64,000 nucleotides of DNA from Clostridia bacterium (lineage in GTDB: Bacteria > Bacillota > Clostridia > Oscillospirales > Acutalibacteraceae): NCBI GenBank assembly GCA_017517135.1, contig JAFXAK010000016.1, positions 1 to 64,000 of the forward strand, given 5' to 3'. Below the pieces are notes generated by a model, which was not told the origin of the DNA, did no database searches, and saw only the letters and a list, made by a program, of their open reading frames with translations. The position numbers were made by a program, and so were the translations under genes. Positions 43,555-52,127 of this stretch are shown here, one piece after another (the first letter of the stretch is position 1; each line of letters starts with the position of its first letter).

Positions 43555-44307
43555 TCACTGTGCATAAATCAACTCTTTTTCAGCCTCAGCCTTTTCGTGC
43601 TTCTTTTTTATTAAAACAAGCACGGCAAACAGAACTAATGCAGCGGGAATCGTTGTAATCGTTGCGTCAATCATATCGAGCATTGTATCCCATAAGGGGA
43701 ACTGACCGACACCGCCGTTTGCGCCCTGACCGAATATTTTAAACCATATATCGTCCTGAGGGGGTACATAGTAATAGCCCTGATTCTGCGAACCTATGAA
43801 ATAATCGCTTATAAACTCCTGAATCTCCCATAACACCATAATTACAAAGGAGAAAGAAAAAGAACAGTAGGTTGCAATAACGGGATTTGTGCAATATTTT
43901 TCTTTTTGGTCTTTTGTTACAAATGCTTTATATATGTAATAGCCGGCGATAACAACAACGGGACCGGACAGAAGATGCAACAAACGGTCGAATTTAGGAA
44001 TACGGTCGTACACAAAAAGAAGATGGCCGAAGAATATACCTAAAACCTCCATAAGATTTATAAGGTGCTGACATCTGAAATCAATTCTTGCAAAAAAAGA
44101 TTTTTTCGGTGCAACAAAGCGCAGCGCAGTCATAGCATATGCAGTCAGCATATTGAGAGAGTCAAGCGTTCTGTATGCATTGTCTTTTGCAAAAATTACC
44201 GCACATAAAAGCATAATTCTTGCAACCCACCACAAAACATATTCAAAAACGGTTATTTCTTCAAAAAGCTGCTTTCTCAGCTCTTTTGCTCTGTTAACAA
44301 TTTTCAT
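43555..44307 (-). CDS. Polytopic membrane protein (possibly DUF2238-like)
   Basis: 250-residue membrane protein with about six hydrophobic helices. It has conserved-looking charged residues in membrane-flanking positions: FDRLLHLLSGPVVVIAGYYI, MVLWEIQEFISDYF and PLWDTMLDMIDATIT. These resemble the DUF2238/YjdF family, although the match is by pattern only. The function is unknown. An in-frame TTG two codons upstream (44311-44313) is a rival start with better Shine-Dalgarno spacing. It is convergent with the P-type ATPase. Confidence 0.7.
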   Translation of the reverse strand: MKIVNRAKELRKQLFEEITVFEYVLWWVARIMLLCAVIFAKDNAYRTLDSLNMLTAYAMTALRFVAPKKSFFARIDFRCQHLINLMEVLGIFFGHLLFVYDRIPKFDRLLHLLSGPVVVIAGYYIYKAFVTKDQKEKYCTNPVIATYCSFSFSFVIMVLWEIQEFISDYFIGSQNQGYYYVPPQDDIWFKIFGQGANGGVGQFPLWDTMLDMIDATITTIPAALVLFAVLVLIKKKHEKAEAEKELIYAQ

Positions 44308-44313
44308 AATCAA

Positions 44314-44682
44314 AAACAGATACTTCCTTTCTGATATTATGCAGAAAGCAATATACTCTCTTTTTTCTTCTCTGTAAAGAATAGTTACTTAATTTTAATA
44401 AAATTTTAATTTTTGTTATCAATCTGTAATAATTTATGCACTCAATAAGAAAAAATCTTACGATTTATCAACCCCCTACCCCCACTCTTGGGGGAAAGGT
44501 GTTTCTTGATATAAGCAAATTGCTCACTTCGCGAGCAATTTCCTATATATTAAAAATAAAACAGCAAATTATTTGTATACACTTACCAAAATTATTCGCT
44601 TTATTTTAGGCTTTTCGCTTCATTGACTATTTTTTCCTCTTATGATAAACTTAATATATATTTATTATTAGGAGGGGATTTT
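44314..44682. repeat. Intergenic with repeat family A copy 2 (44502-44551)
   Basis: This gap has no gene. It holds a copy of the repeat at 9422-9472 in inverse orientation: flank TTTCTTGATATAAGC (44502-44516), hairpin AAATTGCTC/GAGCAATTT (44517-44541) and flank CCTATATAT. A G/C-rich hairpin with CCCCC/GGGGG arms precedes it near 44480-44494. The PHP gene promoter is at 44623-44651. Confidence 0.7.
44623..44651 (+). promoter_or_regulatory. Promoter of tandem PHP genes
   Basis: TTGACT (44623-44628), 17-bp spacer and extended -10 TGaTAAACT (44646-44651). Confidence 0.75.
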
Positions 44683-46236
44683 ATGAAAAAGGCATTATCT
44701 GTTTTTCTGGCAGCTCTTATGCTTATGAGCTTGCTGCCTGCTGCCTCCTTTGCGGCAGACACGGATAAAAACTTTATTATCGACAATCCTTATGAAGAAG
44801 TGGACTGGGATTTATGGCAGGACTACAAAACTCAGCTTCACTGCCACACAACAGCAAGTGACGGCTTCCTCACAATAAAGGAATTTGTACAACTTCACTA
44901 TGACTGCAACTACGATATCGTAGCCCTTACAGACCACGGCACACTCAACCGCGGCTGGAATGTTGCTCCCGACACTGTTCCGCTTATGCGTCTTATCAAG
45001 AAAGAACGCACCAAGATGGAAGACATAATTCCTCTCTCGGACGAAGAGTATGCGGCATATCTTGACGGTACGGCTGCATCCGAAAAAAGAACACACGAAA
45101 ACGGTATGCTCGATGTACCTCTCGGAAACGAGCAGAATATGGCAACACCCTTTGCTGACTGTCATTTAACAAGCTATTATGCCGAATACGGTCAGGGCTA
45201 TGCAGGTGTTTTCGGTGACTACGAAACACCCTCAAGAGAGGTTGCAAAGCTCGGCGGTATCACCTTCCTTTCACATGTCGGTGAATATGTATATCCCGAT
45301 AAGGATACCGTAAACCACACAGGAAAGTTGGTTGACGAATATTATGTAAACAAATTCGCAAGAATTTTCCTTGACTATCCCGGTTCCTCACTCGGTATGG
45401 GTATAAACTCCGCAACAGACGCACACACTCGCTGCGACAGAATACTTTACGACCAGATTCTGCAGAAAACAATCCCCAACGGCGTTGTTCCGTGGTGTAA
45501 CACCTTTGCTGATTCTCACAGCTACACATCCGTAAACGATGCATACACAATGACCTGGATGCCTGAATTAACAAATGAAGCTTTCAGAGAAGCTCTTGAA
45601 AACGGCTGGTGGTTCTCAGTTTCTCACTTCACAAACGGATATGAGCTCAACGGTATGTCAGAATACCCCGGCTTTGTTGAGCAGGAGGTTTACGATACAG
45701 AACGCTACTGGCTTGACAACACTCCTCAGGTAACAAGAATTGAGGTTGATGAAGAAAATGACACAATTACTGTATACGGTGTCAACTTCAATCAGATAAC
45801 ATGGGTTTCAGACACAAATGTTATTGAACGCACAACTCTTACAGAGGGTACGGACTACACCTATTATACAGGTGAAGACGGTGCAACCTACTCAACAGAG
45901 GCTAAGGTTACTATTGACCTTCATTCCGATGAGCTTCTGGGTGAAGCTAATCTCTATGTAAGATTCTATATCACGGGTATAAACGGCATCTGCTATTCTC
46001 AGCCCTTCGTGCTCAATGTTGAGGGTGAAGAATTTACCCCCGTAGAGGTTCCCGAAACACACGATATTTCAACATTCTTAAGATCATTCGTAACAATTGT
46101 TGACTATATCTTCTTCAAGTTAAGTCCCGTTATATGGGCATTCAAGTATTTCGCATTGGGCTATGATCCCATTGAGCAGCTTTCTGACTCAACGGTTGAT
46201 CTTTTCAATTCAATATTCACAGGCACAGGGTGCTGA
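44683..46236 (+). CDS. Secreted PHP-domain phosphoesterase 1
   Basis: 517-residue exported protein. A signal peptide ends near ASFAAD. The PHP (polymerase and histidinol phosphatase) domain follows, with LHCHTTASDG, ALTDHG, LSHVGEY and DAHTRCD supplying metal ligands. A beta-rich C-terminal region (about 375-470, TRIEVDEENDTITVYGVNF) follows, then hydrophobic helices near the end (about 480-517, FVTIVDYIFFKLSPVIWAF) that may act as anchor. The substrate is unknown; exported PHP proteins are plausible phosphodiesterases of nucleotides or glycerophospho-sugars. A paralogue follows 20 bp downstream. The ATG follows AGGAGGGG. Confidence 0.82.
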   Translation: MKKALSVFLAALMLMSLLPAASFAADTDKNFIIDNPYEEVDWDLWQDYKTQLHCHTTASDGFLTIKEFVQLHYDCNYDIVALTDHGTLNRGWNVAPDTVPLMRLIKKERTKMEDIIPLSDEEYAAYLDGTAASEKRTHENGMLDVPLGNEQNMATPFADCHLTSYYAEYGQGYAGVFGDYETPSREVAKLGGITFLSHVGEYVYPDKDTVNHTGKLVDEYYVNKFARIFLDYPGSSLGMGINSATDAHTRCDRILYDQILQKTIPNGVVPWCNTFADSHSYTSVNDAYTMTWMPELTNEAFREALENGWWFSVSHFTNGYELNGMSEYPGFVEQEVYDTERYWLDNTPQVTRIEVDEENDTITVYGVNFNQITWVSDTNVIERTTLTEGTDYTYYTGEDGATYSTEAKVTIDLHSDELLGEANLYVRFYITGINGICYSQPFVLNVEGEEFTPVEVPETHDISTFLRSFVTIVDYIFFKLSPVIWAFKYFALGYDPIEQLSDSTVDLFNSIFTGTGC

Positions 46237-46256
46237 AATTAACGGAGGTAAAATAA

Positions 46257-47621
46257 ATGAAAAACATCAAAAAAATTCTTTGCATTGCTCTGAGCATGCT
46301 TCTTATTGCTCAGATCGGTGTTCTTGCTGCAGGTGCTGCAGACAAGGACTACACAATCGTTTCTCCCTATGAGGATGTAATCTGGGATGGCGAAAACGCA
46401 TGGGGCGCATACAAGGGCTCTCTTCACACTCACTCAACATATTCAGACGCTGACGAAACACTTGTTACTATGGTAAAAGAACACTATAACCAGGGATACG
46501 ATTTCCTTGCATTCGCAGACCACGGCACAACAGGTGTTGCCTGGAACAAGGCTCCCTCTATTGTTGCTCTTTATTACTATCAGCTCATAATCGGTAATAA
46601 GTTCGAACACCTCACAGATGAGGAATTCGAAGCTATCACAAGCGGTACATACAACAACAGAGGCAAGGGTATGACCTGCGTTACAGGTGCTAACGAATTC
46701 AACTATATTTCTCTTACAAAAAACCATGTAAACGGATACTTTATCACATCTAAAGCTAATGCTTTCCCCGGCGGTGAAAACGAAAAGGGCTACACAGATG
46801 CTCTCGATTATATCGACAAGGCAGGCGGTCTTTCACACATCAACCATCCCGGTGACTGGCTTGCTTCCAACCAGAATCCCGAGGTTGTAAACGATCCCGC
46901 AAAGGTTGAATTCTTCGGTGATCTTATCCTTAAATACGATTCATGCCTGGGCACAGAGGTTTTCAATGAAAGAAACGGCACAACAGGCTATGACAGAGTT
47001 CTCTGGGATAACCTTCTTATGTATACTCTCCCCTACGGCAAAACAGTTATCGGCTTCAGCAATAACGATGCTCACCATACCGGTACAGTTGATACTTCAT
47101 TCAGCATTTTCATGATGGATGAAAACAATATGGAAGCAGTAAAGGAAACAATGCAGAGCGGTGCATTCTTTATGGTTACAAGAATGCTCAGAAAAAATGT
47201 TGTAAACGAAATCGGTCCCGAAGAGGAATTCGATGCAAGCAACACAGAGCTCGCTTATCCCATGTTCAATAAGCTCACCGTTGACGGTCACAAGATTACT
47301 GTTTCAGTTAAGGATGCTACTCAGGTACAGTTCATTGCAGACGGCAAGGTTATTTCAAAATCCGCTGTTGATGCAAACGGTGCTACAGTTACTCTTGACC
47401 TCGACACTATTGAAGGTGCAGAAGATTTCCTTTATGTCAGAGTTGAAGCTCTCGGCGAGGGCGGTATGACTCTTTCTCAGGCACTTGTAATTGATGACGG
47501 CAGCGAAAAGCCTGATTATGAAGAAGTAACCCGCGATTGTGCAGGCTTCTTCGAATACATCTACCGTTCATCAAAGCTCTGCTCCATTATTAACGAGCTC
47601 ATTGCTCTTATAAAAGGCTAA
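46257..47621 (+). CDS. Secreted PHP-domain phosphoesterase 2
   Basis: 454-residue paralogue of the gene before it. Signal peptide (1-28) is followed by DYTIVSPYEDVIWDGE, the same lead-in as the first copy, then SLHTHSTYSDA, FADHG, LSHINHPGD and NNDAHHTG. The C-terminal third is a beta-sandwich-like module (about 335-405). It lacks the long hydrophobic C-terminal region of copy 1 but ends in a hydrophobic segment (YIYRSSKLCSIINELIALIK). The ATG follows GGAGG. The pair probably acts on related substrates. Confidence 0.82.
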   Translation: MKNIKKILCIALSMLLIAQIGVLAAGAADKDYTIVSPYEDVIWDGENAWGAYKGSLHTHSTYSDADETLVTMVKEHYNQGYDFLAFADHGTTGVAWNKAPSIVALYYYQLIIGNKFEHLTDEEFEAITSGTYNNRGKGMTCVTGANEFNYISLTKNHVNGYFITSKANAFPGGENEKGYTDALDYIDKAGGLSHINHPGDWLASNQNPEVVNDPAKVEFFGDLILKYDSCLGTEVFNERNGTTGYDRVLWDNLLMYTLPYGKTVIGFSNNDAHHTGTVDTSFSIFMMDENNMEAVKETMQSGAFFMVTRMLRKNVVNEIGPEEEFDASNTELAYPMFNKLTVDGHKITVSVKDATQVQFIADGKVISKSAVDANGATVTLDLDTIEGAEDFLYVRVEALGEGGMTLSQALVIDDGSEKPDYEEVTRDCAGFFEYIYRSSKLCSIINELIALIKG

Positions 47622-47626
47622 AAATG

Positions 47627-47662
47627 TTGACGGGTGTTCAATGAACACCCGTCAATTTTATT
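47627..47662 (+). terminator. Terminator of tandem PHP operon
   Basis: A 14-bp stem (TTGACGGGTGTTCA 47627-47640 with TGAACACCCGTCAA 47642-47655) and TTTTATT tail. Confidence 0.85.
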
Positions 47663-47824
47663 GGTCTTCAGTAAAGGCATCGCAGCTTAAAATTGCGATG
47701 CCTTTGACATTTGTGACATAATATATTTTGTAAATATTCAAAAACAAGTGAGACCTTTTAAGCTCTCTTGCGTTTAATAAGTGAAAGGGCAAAAAAAACG
47801 CACCTTTCGGAAAGGAGTAGGTCA

Positions 47825-48382
47825 ATGGATAACGGTGCAAGTAGCTACCGCCGTTTCCTTGATGGTGATGACAAAGGCTTAGCGGAAATTGTAAGGGATT
47901 ACAGAGACGGGTTGACACTTTATCTTAACGGTATCGTAAACAATATATGCGTAGCTGAAGAGCTGATGGAAGAAACCTTTTTTAAGCTCATAACAAAAAA
48001 GCCGAGGTTCAATGCGAAATACTCGTTCAAAACATGGCTTTATACCATCGGGCGAAATGCAGCGATTGATTATCTCAGACACAATACAAAACATACGGAC
48101 ACATCCTTTGATGATTTGGAGAAATATATTCAGGATGAATATGATTTAGAAAAGCTCTATATCGTAGAAGAAGATAAAATTGCTGTACACAGAGCATTGA
48201 AGAAGTTACATCCCGAATACAGACAAATCCTTTGGCTGCTCTATTTTGATGGTATGAGCAATTGCGAGGCTGCAGTAGTTATGAAAAAAAATACCCGTCA
48301 GATAAAAAACCTCGTTTACCGTGCAAAAAGTGCTTTGAAATCAGAACTTGACAAGGAGGGCTTTGTTTATGAAAAACTATGA
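47825..48382 (+). CDS. ECF-type RNA polymerase sigma factor 2
   Basis: 185-residue sigma-70 family protein. Region 2 holds AEELMEETFFKLITKKPRF and FKTWLYTIGRNAAIDYLR. Region 4 is near 125-178 with YRQILWLLYFDGMSNCEAA. The ATG at 47825 follows AAAGGAG; an in-frame start further upstream has no site. Its end overlaps the next gene by 14 bp, which argues for coupled translation with its anti-sigma factor. Confidence 0.9.
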   Translation: MDNGASSYRRFLDGDDKGLAEIVRDYRDGLTLYLNGIVNNICVAEELMEETFFKLITKKPRFNAKYSFKTWLYTIGRNAAIDYLRHNTKHTDTSFDDLEKYIQDEYDLEKLYIVEEDKIAVHRALKKLHPEYRQILWLLYFDGMSNCEAAVVMKKNTRQIKNLVYRAKSALKSELDKEGFVYEKL

Positions 48383-49229
48383 CGAATTAACAAATAATCT
48401 GCTCGAACGAAGAGACCGTTACATTGCAGAGCAAAAGAAGAAAAGAAAAAGAGTGATTGGTGTAACAGCCTCACTGTCGTGCATCTGCCTTGTTGCACTG
48501 CTCGGCTTCGGCATGTGGCAGGTCGGGCTATTCAACAGCAAACCGCCTGTTACCTCAGATGAAGCTACCACTAACGGCAAAAATGCTTATGTTACCCCCG
48601 TAGAACCGGACAACACTCAGACAACACAACCGGACAACACTCAGACAACACAACCCGTCAATAATGAAAATCAGACAGATATAACACAAAATGATGATCC
48701 TGCAAGAATTATGTGGGTAATAAACAGGGTTGAAGGTCAGTTAGGTGCAGCAAAATTGAATTTCAGTACTGATAAATACTACTCTGAAACAAAAACACTC
48801 ACAGACATTGCTGATTATCTCGGAAAAGATATGTCAAACCTTCAAGCAGCTATATCACAGGGATTTAAGTTTCTGGGAAGGTATGAAACGGATTTCTACT
48901 ATGAGTTGGACGGGAAACTTGCTTACGACAGTTGTGCTTTCGGTTATGAAAAAAACGATCAGCAGATAACAATTAATGTAAGTAAAATCGGTGTTCCGTA
49001 TGATTGCATATATGTACTGAATAACCCTACTGTATCAAACTTAAACGGTGTTGAAGTCACAATAGGCGGTATCTATAAAACCGATAATTCCGGGTATTGT
49101 GATCTTGTGTTTGCAGATTTCTCTCACGCAGGAAAACAATACAGAGTAAGTGTCAGAAATATTCCTTCTGACGGTGACAAGGATGCATTTGTTTTGATTG
49201 CCGAAATTATTTATGAAATAACGAAGTAA
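48369..49229 (+). CDS. Putative transmembrane anti-sigma factor 2
   Basis: 286-residue single-pass protein. A cytoplasmic N-terminal helical segment (MKNYDELTNNLLERRDRYIA) precedes a basic patch and a transmembrane helix (about 32-50). The outside part has a Thr/Asn/Gln-rich linker with a repeated PDNTQTTQ unit, then a folded domain (about 115-286). The order sigma then membrane protein suggests an anti-sigma factor; no zinc motif is present. The ATG at 48369 follows AAGGAGG and overlaps the sigma gene end. Confidence 0.75.
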   Translation: MKNYDELTNNLLERRDRYIAEQKKKRKRVIGVTASLSCICLVALLGFGMWQVGLFNSKPPVTSDEATTNGKNAYVTPVEPDNTQTTQPDNTQTTQPVNNENQTDITQNDDPARIMWVINRVEGQLGAAKLNFSTDKYYSETKTLTDIADYLGKDMSNLQAAISQGFKFLGRYETDFYYELDGKLAYDSCAFGYEKNDQQITINVSKIGVPYDCIYVLNNPTVSNLNGVEVTIGGIYKTDNSGYCDLVFADFSHAGKQYRVSVRNIPSDGDKDAFVLIAEIIYEITK

Positions 49230-49245
49230 ATACGATAACAAGAGA

Positions 49246-49284
49246 GGCAGTATCAGACATCGTAACAGATGTTTTGATACTGCC
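49246..49284. terminator. Hairpin between convergent genes
   Basis: GGCAGTATCA (49246-49255) pairs with TGATACTGCC (49275-49284) and an inner pair extends it. There is no T-run, so it may block convergent transcription only weakly. Confidence 0.5.
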
Positions 49285-49360
49285 CCTTGCATACTATCCT
49301 CAAATTCCCCATAGAAAATATCACGAAAATTTGAATGCTTTTTTTCTTATATTAAATTTT

Positions 49361-50335
49361 TCAATCACCGAAAAATTCTGCTATCGCATCAAGATATTTT
49401 TCCATAACATCGTTTGTGCTCATATAAATCTCGTGCTTTGTTTTTTCGGTTTTTATCATTTTTGCAGTAGGTACCATAGCTACAAATTCGTCCTGCTTGT
49501 CGTTCATTACGAGCTTATCGTTCTCTGCCTGGAAGAGAAGAATGTCTGCTTTTATATTTTTGTTTCTGTCCTTGTCAAGATTTCTGAAGCTTACCTCGGC
49601 TGCCTGCTTTACCCAGCCGGCTGTGGGAGAAGAGTTCTGAAAGTGACGGTCGTTGCATCTTTTTGTGTGTGCATATGTAAATCTCTCACGGCTTGTGTCC
49701 GAGGAATCCTCAAAGGCTCTGTCCTTATTAAACTCAGAGCTGCCGAGCAGCATAGCTTTAAGACCTAACTTACACAAAACAGAAGCCGCCGCAGAGGCAA
49801 CAGAAATGGGCAGTCCCATTGTTATCGGCATTATCATAGGTGAAGAAAGAACTGCTTTACCGAATACCTCGGGATATGTCTGCAGATACTGTACGGCTAT
49901 CGCTCCGCCCATTGAGTGCGAATACAAATATAATGGCGTGTTGCCGCTCTGAGGAACTACTATATCCTTAACAAAGCAGTTGAGGTCTTCAACATAGTCC
50001 GAAAAACGCTCTATATGTGTGCTTTCAAATACTTTCACATCTCTGTGGGAATTGCCGTGTCCTCTGTTATCAAAGGTAAACACCGAAAAGCCCATCTGTA
50101 TATAGTAATACACCATTTCACGGTACTTTTCACAAAATTCCGTAAAGCCGTGCACCATCACAACACAAGCCCTTGCTTCGTCGGATACATAGTTTTCGTA
50201 ATAAAGCTTTTTACCGTCAAAGCCGTTGAAAAAGCCCTGTGTGCGTCTTTCCTCAAGGTAAGGCTCAACTTTAGTCTGCATAGTACTGATAAAGTCCGCT
50301 TCGTTTATAAGCTCGATTTTTGTTTTAATTGCCAC
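49361..50335 (-). CDS. Alpha/beta hydrolase (monoacylglycerol lipase-like)
   Basis: 324-residue serine hydrolase of the Hydrolase_4/S33 group, which includes lysophospholipases and monoacylglycerol lipases. Oxyanion-hole motif VHGFTEFCEKY, FDNRGHGNS, nucleophile elbow YSHSMGGA (Ser), then LFQAENDKLV with the acid and KTKHEIYMS with the His. No signal peptide is present, so it is probably cytoplasmic. The start is GTG (50333-50335) after a GGGGGTG site. Confidence 0.9.
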   Translation of the reverse strand: MAIKTKIELINEADFISTMQTKVEPYLEERRTQGFFNGFDGKKLYYENYVSDEARACVVMVHGFTEFCEKYREMVYYYIQMGFSVFTFDNRGHGNSHRDVKVFESTHIERFSDYVEDLNCFVKDIVVPQSGNTPLYLYSHSMGGAIAVQYLQTYPEVFGKAVLSSPMIMPITMGLPISVASAAASVLCKLGLKAMLLGSSEFNKDRAFEDSSDTSRERFTYAHTKRCNDRHFQNSSPTAGWVKQAAEVSFRNLDKDRNKNIKADILLFQAENDKLVMNDKQDEFVAMVPTAKMIKTEKTKHEIYMSTNDVMEKYLDAIAEFFGD

Positions 50336-50408
50336 AATAACACCCCCGTATGATTTACTCTTATTTTAACATTTAAGGAAAAATTTTTCAATATTAAAAA
50401 AATTTATG

Positions 50409-50437
50409 TTTACTGTGACGAAAAAGTGTGCTAACAT
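50409..50437 (+). promoter_or_regulatory. Promoter of acyltransferase/SGNH pair
   Basis: TTTACT (50409-50414), 17-bp spacer, TAACAT (50432-50437). Confidence 0.55.
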
Positions 50438-50496
50438 AGGGTGATGGTAGTAATCCGAACCATGCCTATATATGTATAAAAAAGGAGATTTCTTTT

Positions 50497-51417
50497 ATGA
50501 AACATTATAATCAGTTCTTTGCAGATTTTATGTCCCGCTACAGCTACCCCGAAATTGCGGTTGAAACCTTTTCAAGGGTGTTAAAGCGTCTTGACGATGA
50601 AAAGGATTTCGGCGATAAAATAGACGAGCTTGTTACTGCCTATATGAATCCCGAAAACGAGGAGCTTGGTCCCTTCCTTGACAAGGTTACCGAGCTTTCA
50701 AAGGAATATAACGAAAACGAATACACAATGCATTTCATCTTCCTGCTTCTGTGTACACCTATCCTCAAAGAAAACTACGAAAAAGCAGGTATCCCTGAGT
50801 ATCTGTACTGGGACACAATGGACGACCTTCGCTGCAAGCTCAAAGAATGTATTGACTGTGAAGAGGTTGCAGGTACCTTTGTTGCAGGCTGGTTCAACGG
50901 CTTTTTCAAGCTCGAACGCTTTGCTTACGGCAGATTCCAGTATGAAATTTCAGACTGCCGCACCGAAAAAGACTATGTTCTCTCCTGCGGCAAGGTTGTG
51001 AAAGACGGAGATACATACATAGGCTTCCATATCCCCTCCTCGGGCATTCCGCTTACAGACGATGTGAGACTCGACTCCTATAAAAAAGCATATCAGGCAT
51101 ATAAGCACCTTTTCCCCGACGGTATTGTGATTTTCGGCTGCGGCTCATGGCTTTTATATCCCCCGCACTACGATTTCCTCCCCGAAAACAGCAACATTCT
51201 CAAGTTTATGTCTGACTTTGAGATAGTAAAATACAAATCAAAGGATGAATTCAGCGACGGCTGGAGAGTTTTTGCTAAGGACTCCGATTTACCCATCGAT
51301 CAGCTCCCCCGCAACACCTCTCTCAGACGCGCCTTTGCAGACTGGCTTCAGGCAGGCAACAAAACAGGCGACGGCTTCGGTCTTATAGCCTTTGACGGCG
51401 AAAAGATTTTACGATAA
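50497..51417 (+). CDS. NAT-type acyltransferase domain protein
   Basis: 306-residue protein resembling two-domain acyltransferases with an N-terminal NAT_N-like helical half and a C-terminal GNAT-like half (LSCGKVVKDGDTYIGFHIPS). Other blocks are TMHFIFLLLCTPILKENYEK, VAGWFNGFFKLERFAYGRFQ and VIFGCGSWLLYPPHY. These are typical of clostridial 'acyltransferase domain-containing' proteins of unknown substrate. The ATG follows AAAGGAG. An SGNH hydrolase is 24 bp downstream, which suggests acyl transfer and removal on the same target. Confidence 0.75.
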   Translation: MKHYNQFFADFMSRYSYPEIAVETFSRVLKRLDDEKDFGDKIDELVTAYMNPENEELGPFLDKVTELSKEYNENEYTMHFIFLLLCTPILKENYEKAGIPEYLYWDTMDDLRCKLKECIDCEEVAGTFVAGWFNGFFKLERFAYGRFQYEISDCRTEKDYVLSCGKVVKDGDTYIGFHIPSSGIPLTDDVRLDSYKKAYQAYKHLFPDGIVIFGCGSWLLYPPHYDFLPENSNILKFMSDFEIVKYKSKDEFSDGWRVFAKDSDLPIDQLPRNTSLRRAFADWLQAGNKTGDGFGLIAFDGEKILR

Positions 51418-51441
51418 GTAATACAGTAAAGGAGAATACTT

Positions 51442-52062
51442 ATGAAGACTATAGTTTTTCAGGGCGACTCAATAACCGATGTCGGAAGAAACCGCGATAA
51501 TATAATGGAGCCGGGTATGGGCTATCCCCTGCTCGTTTCCGCTGAGCTGGGCTTCAGATTTCCGGGAGAATACAAATTTATAAATGAGGGTGTCAGCGGT
51601 GACAGAGTTGTTGATGTCTATGCAAGAATACGCCGCGATATAATAAACAACAATCCCGATATTCTCACCATTCTTATCGGTGTAAATGATGTGTGGCACG
51701 AATTGGGCGAGGAGCCTAACGGTGTTGACAATGAAAAGTACTTCAAGGTATACTGCGATTTAATCGAAGAGGTAAAAAGAATGTGTCCGCAATGTGAAAT
51801 TTATATTCTTGAGCCCTTTGTTCTCAAAGCAAGTGCAACTGCCTCAAAATGGGATATTTTCAGCCGTGAGGTTGCAAAGAGAGCTGAATCTGCAAAGAAA
51901 TGTGCAGAAAAATTCTCTCTTACATTCATTCCTTTACAGGAGGATTTCAACAAGGCCTGCGAGAAAGCACCCGCTTCCTATTGGCTGGGTGACGGTGTTC
52001 ACCCCACCTTTGCAGGTCATGAGCTTATTGCTAAAAAGCTTATTGAAAATATCTGTAAATAA
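51442..52062 (+). CDS. SGNH/GDSL hydrolase
   Basis: 206-residue esterase of the SGNH fold. Catalytic blocks are QGDSITDVG (Ser), EGVSGDRVVD (Gly), LIGVNDVW (Asn) and GDGVHPTFAGH (Asp/His). No signal peptide is present. It likely removes acyl or acetyl groups from carbohydrates. The ATG follows AAAGGAG. Confidence 0.93.
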   Translation: MKTIVFQGDSITDVGRNRDNIMEPGMGYPLLVSAELGFRFPGEYKFINEGVSGDRVVDVYARIRRDIINNNPDILTILIGVNDVWHELGEEPNGVDNEKYFKVYCDLIEEVKRMCPQCEIYILEPFVLKASATASKWDIFSREVAKRAESAKKCAEKFSLTFIPLQEDFNKACEKAPASYWLGDGVHPTFAGHELIAKKLIENICK

Positions 52063-52065
52063 AAA

Positions 52066-52093
52066 TTGCATTTTAAAATAATTGTGTTATAAT
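52066..52093 (+). promoter_or_regulatory. Promoter of ceramidase-like gene
   Basis: TTGCAT (52066-52071), 16-bp spacer, TATAAT (52088-52093). Confidence 0.65.
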
Positions 52094-52127
52094 AGAAAAG
52101 TAAAATTTTAACTTGGAGTGAAATAAA

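Noticed and set aside
45260-45574. Minus-strand open frame within the first PHP gene
   Set aside because: It is a shadow of the plus-strand PHP gene with Cys/Arg-rich, low-likelihood composition and no ribosome site.
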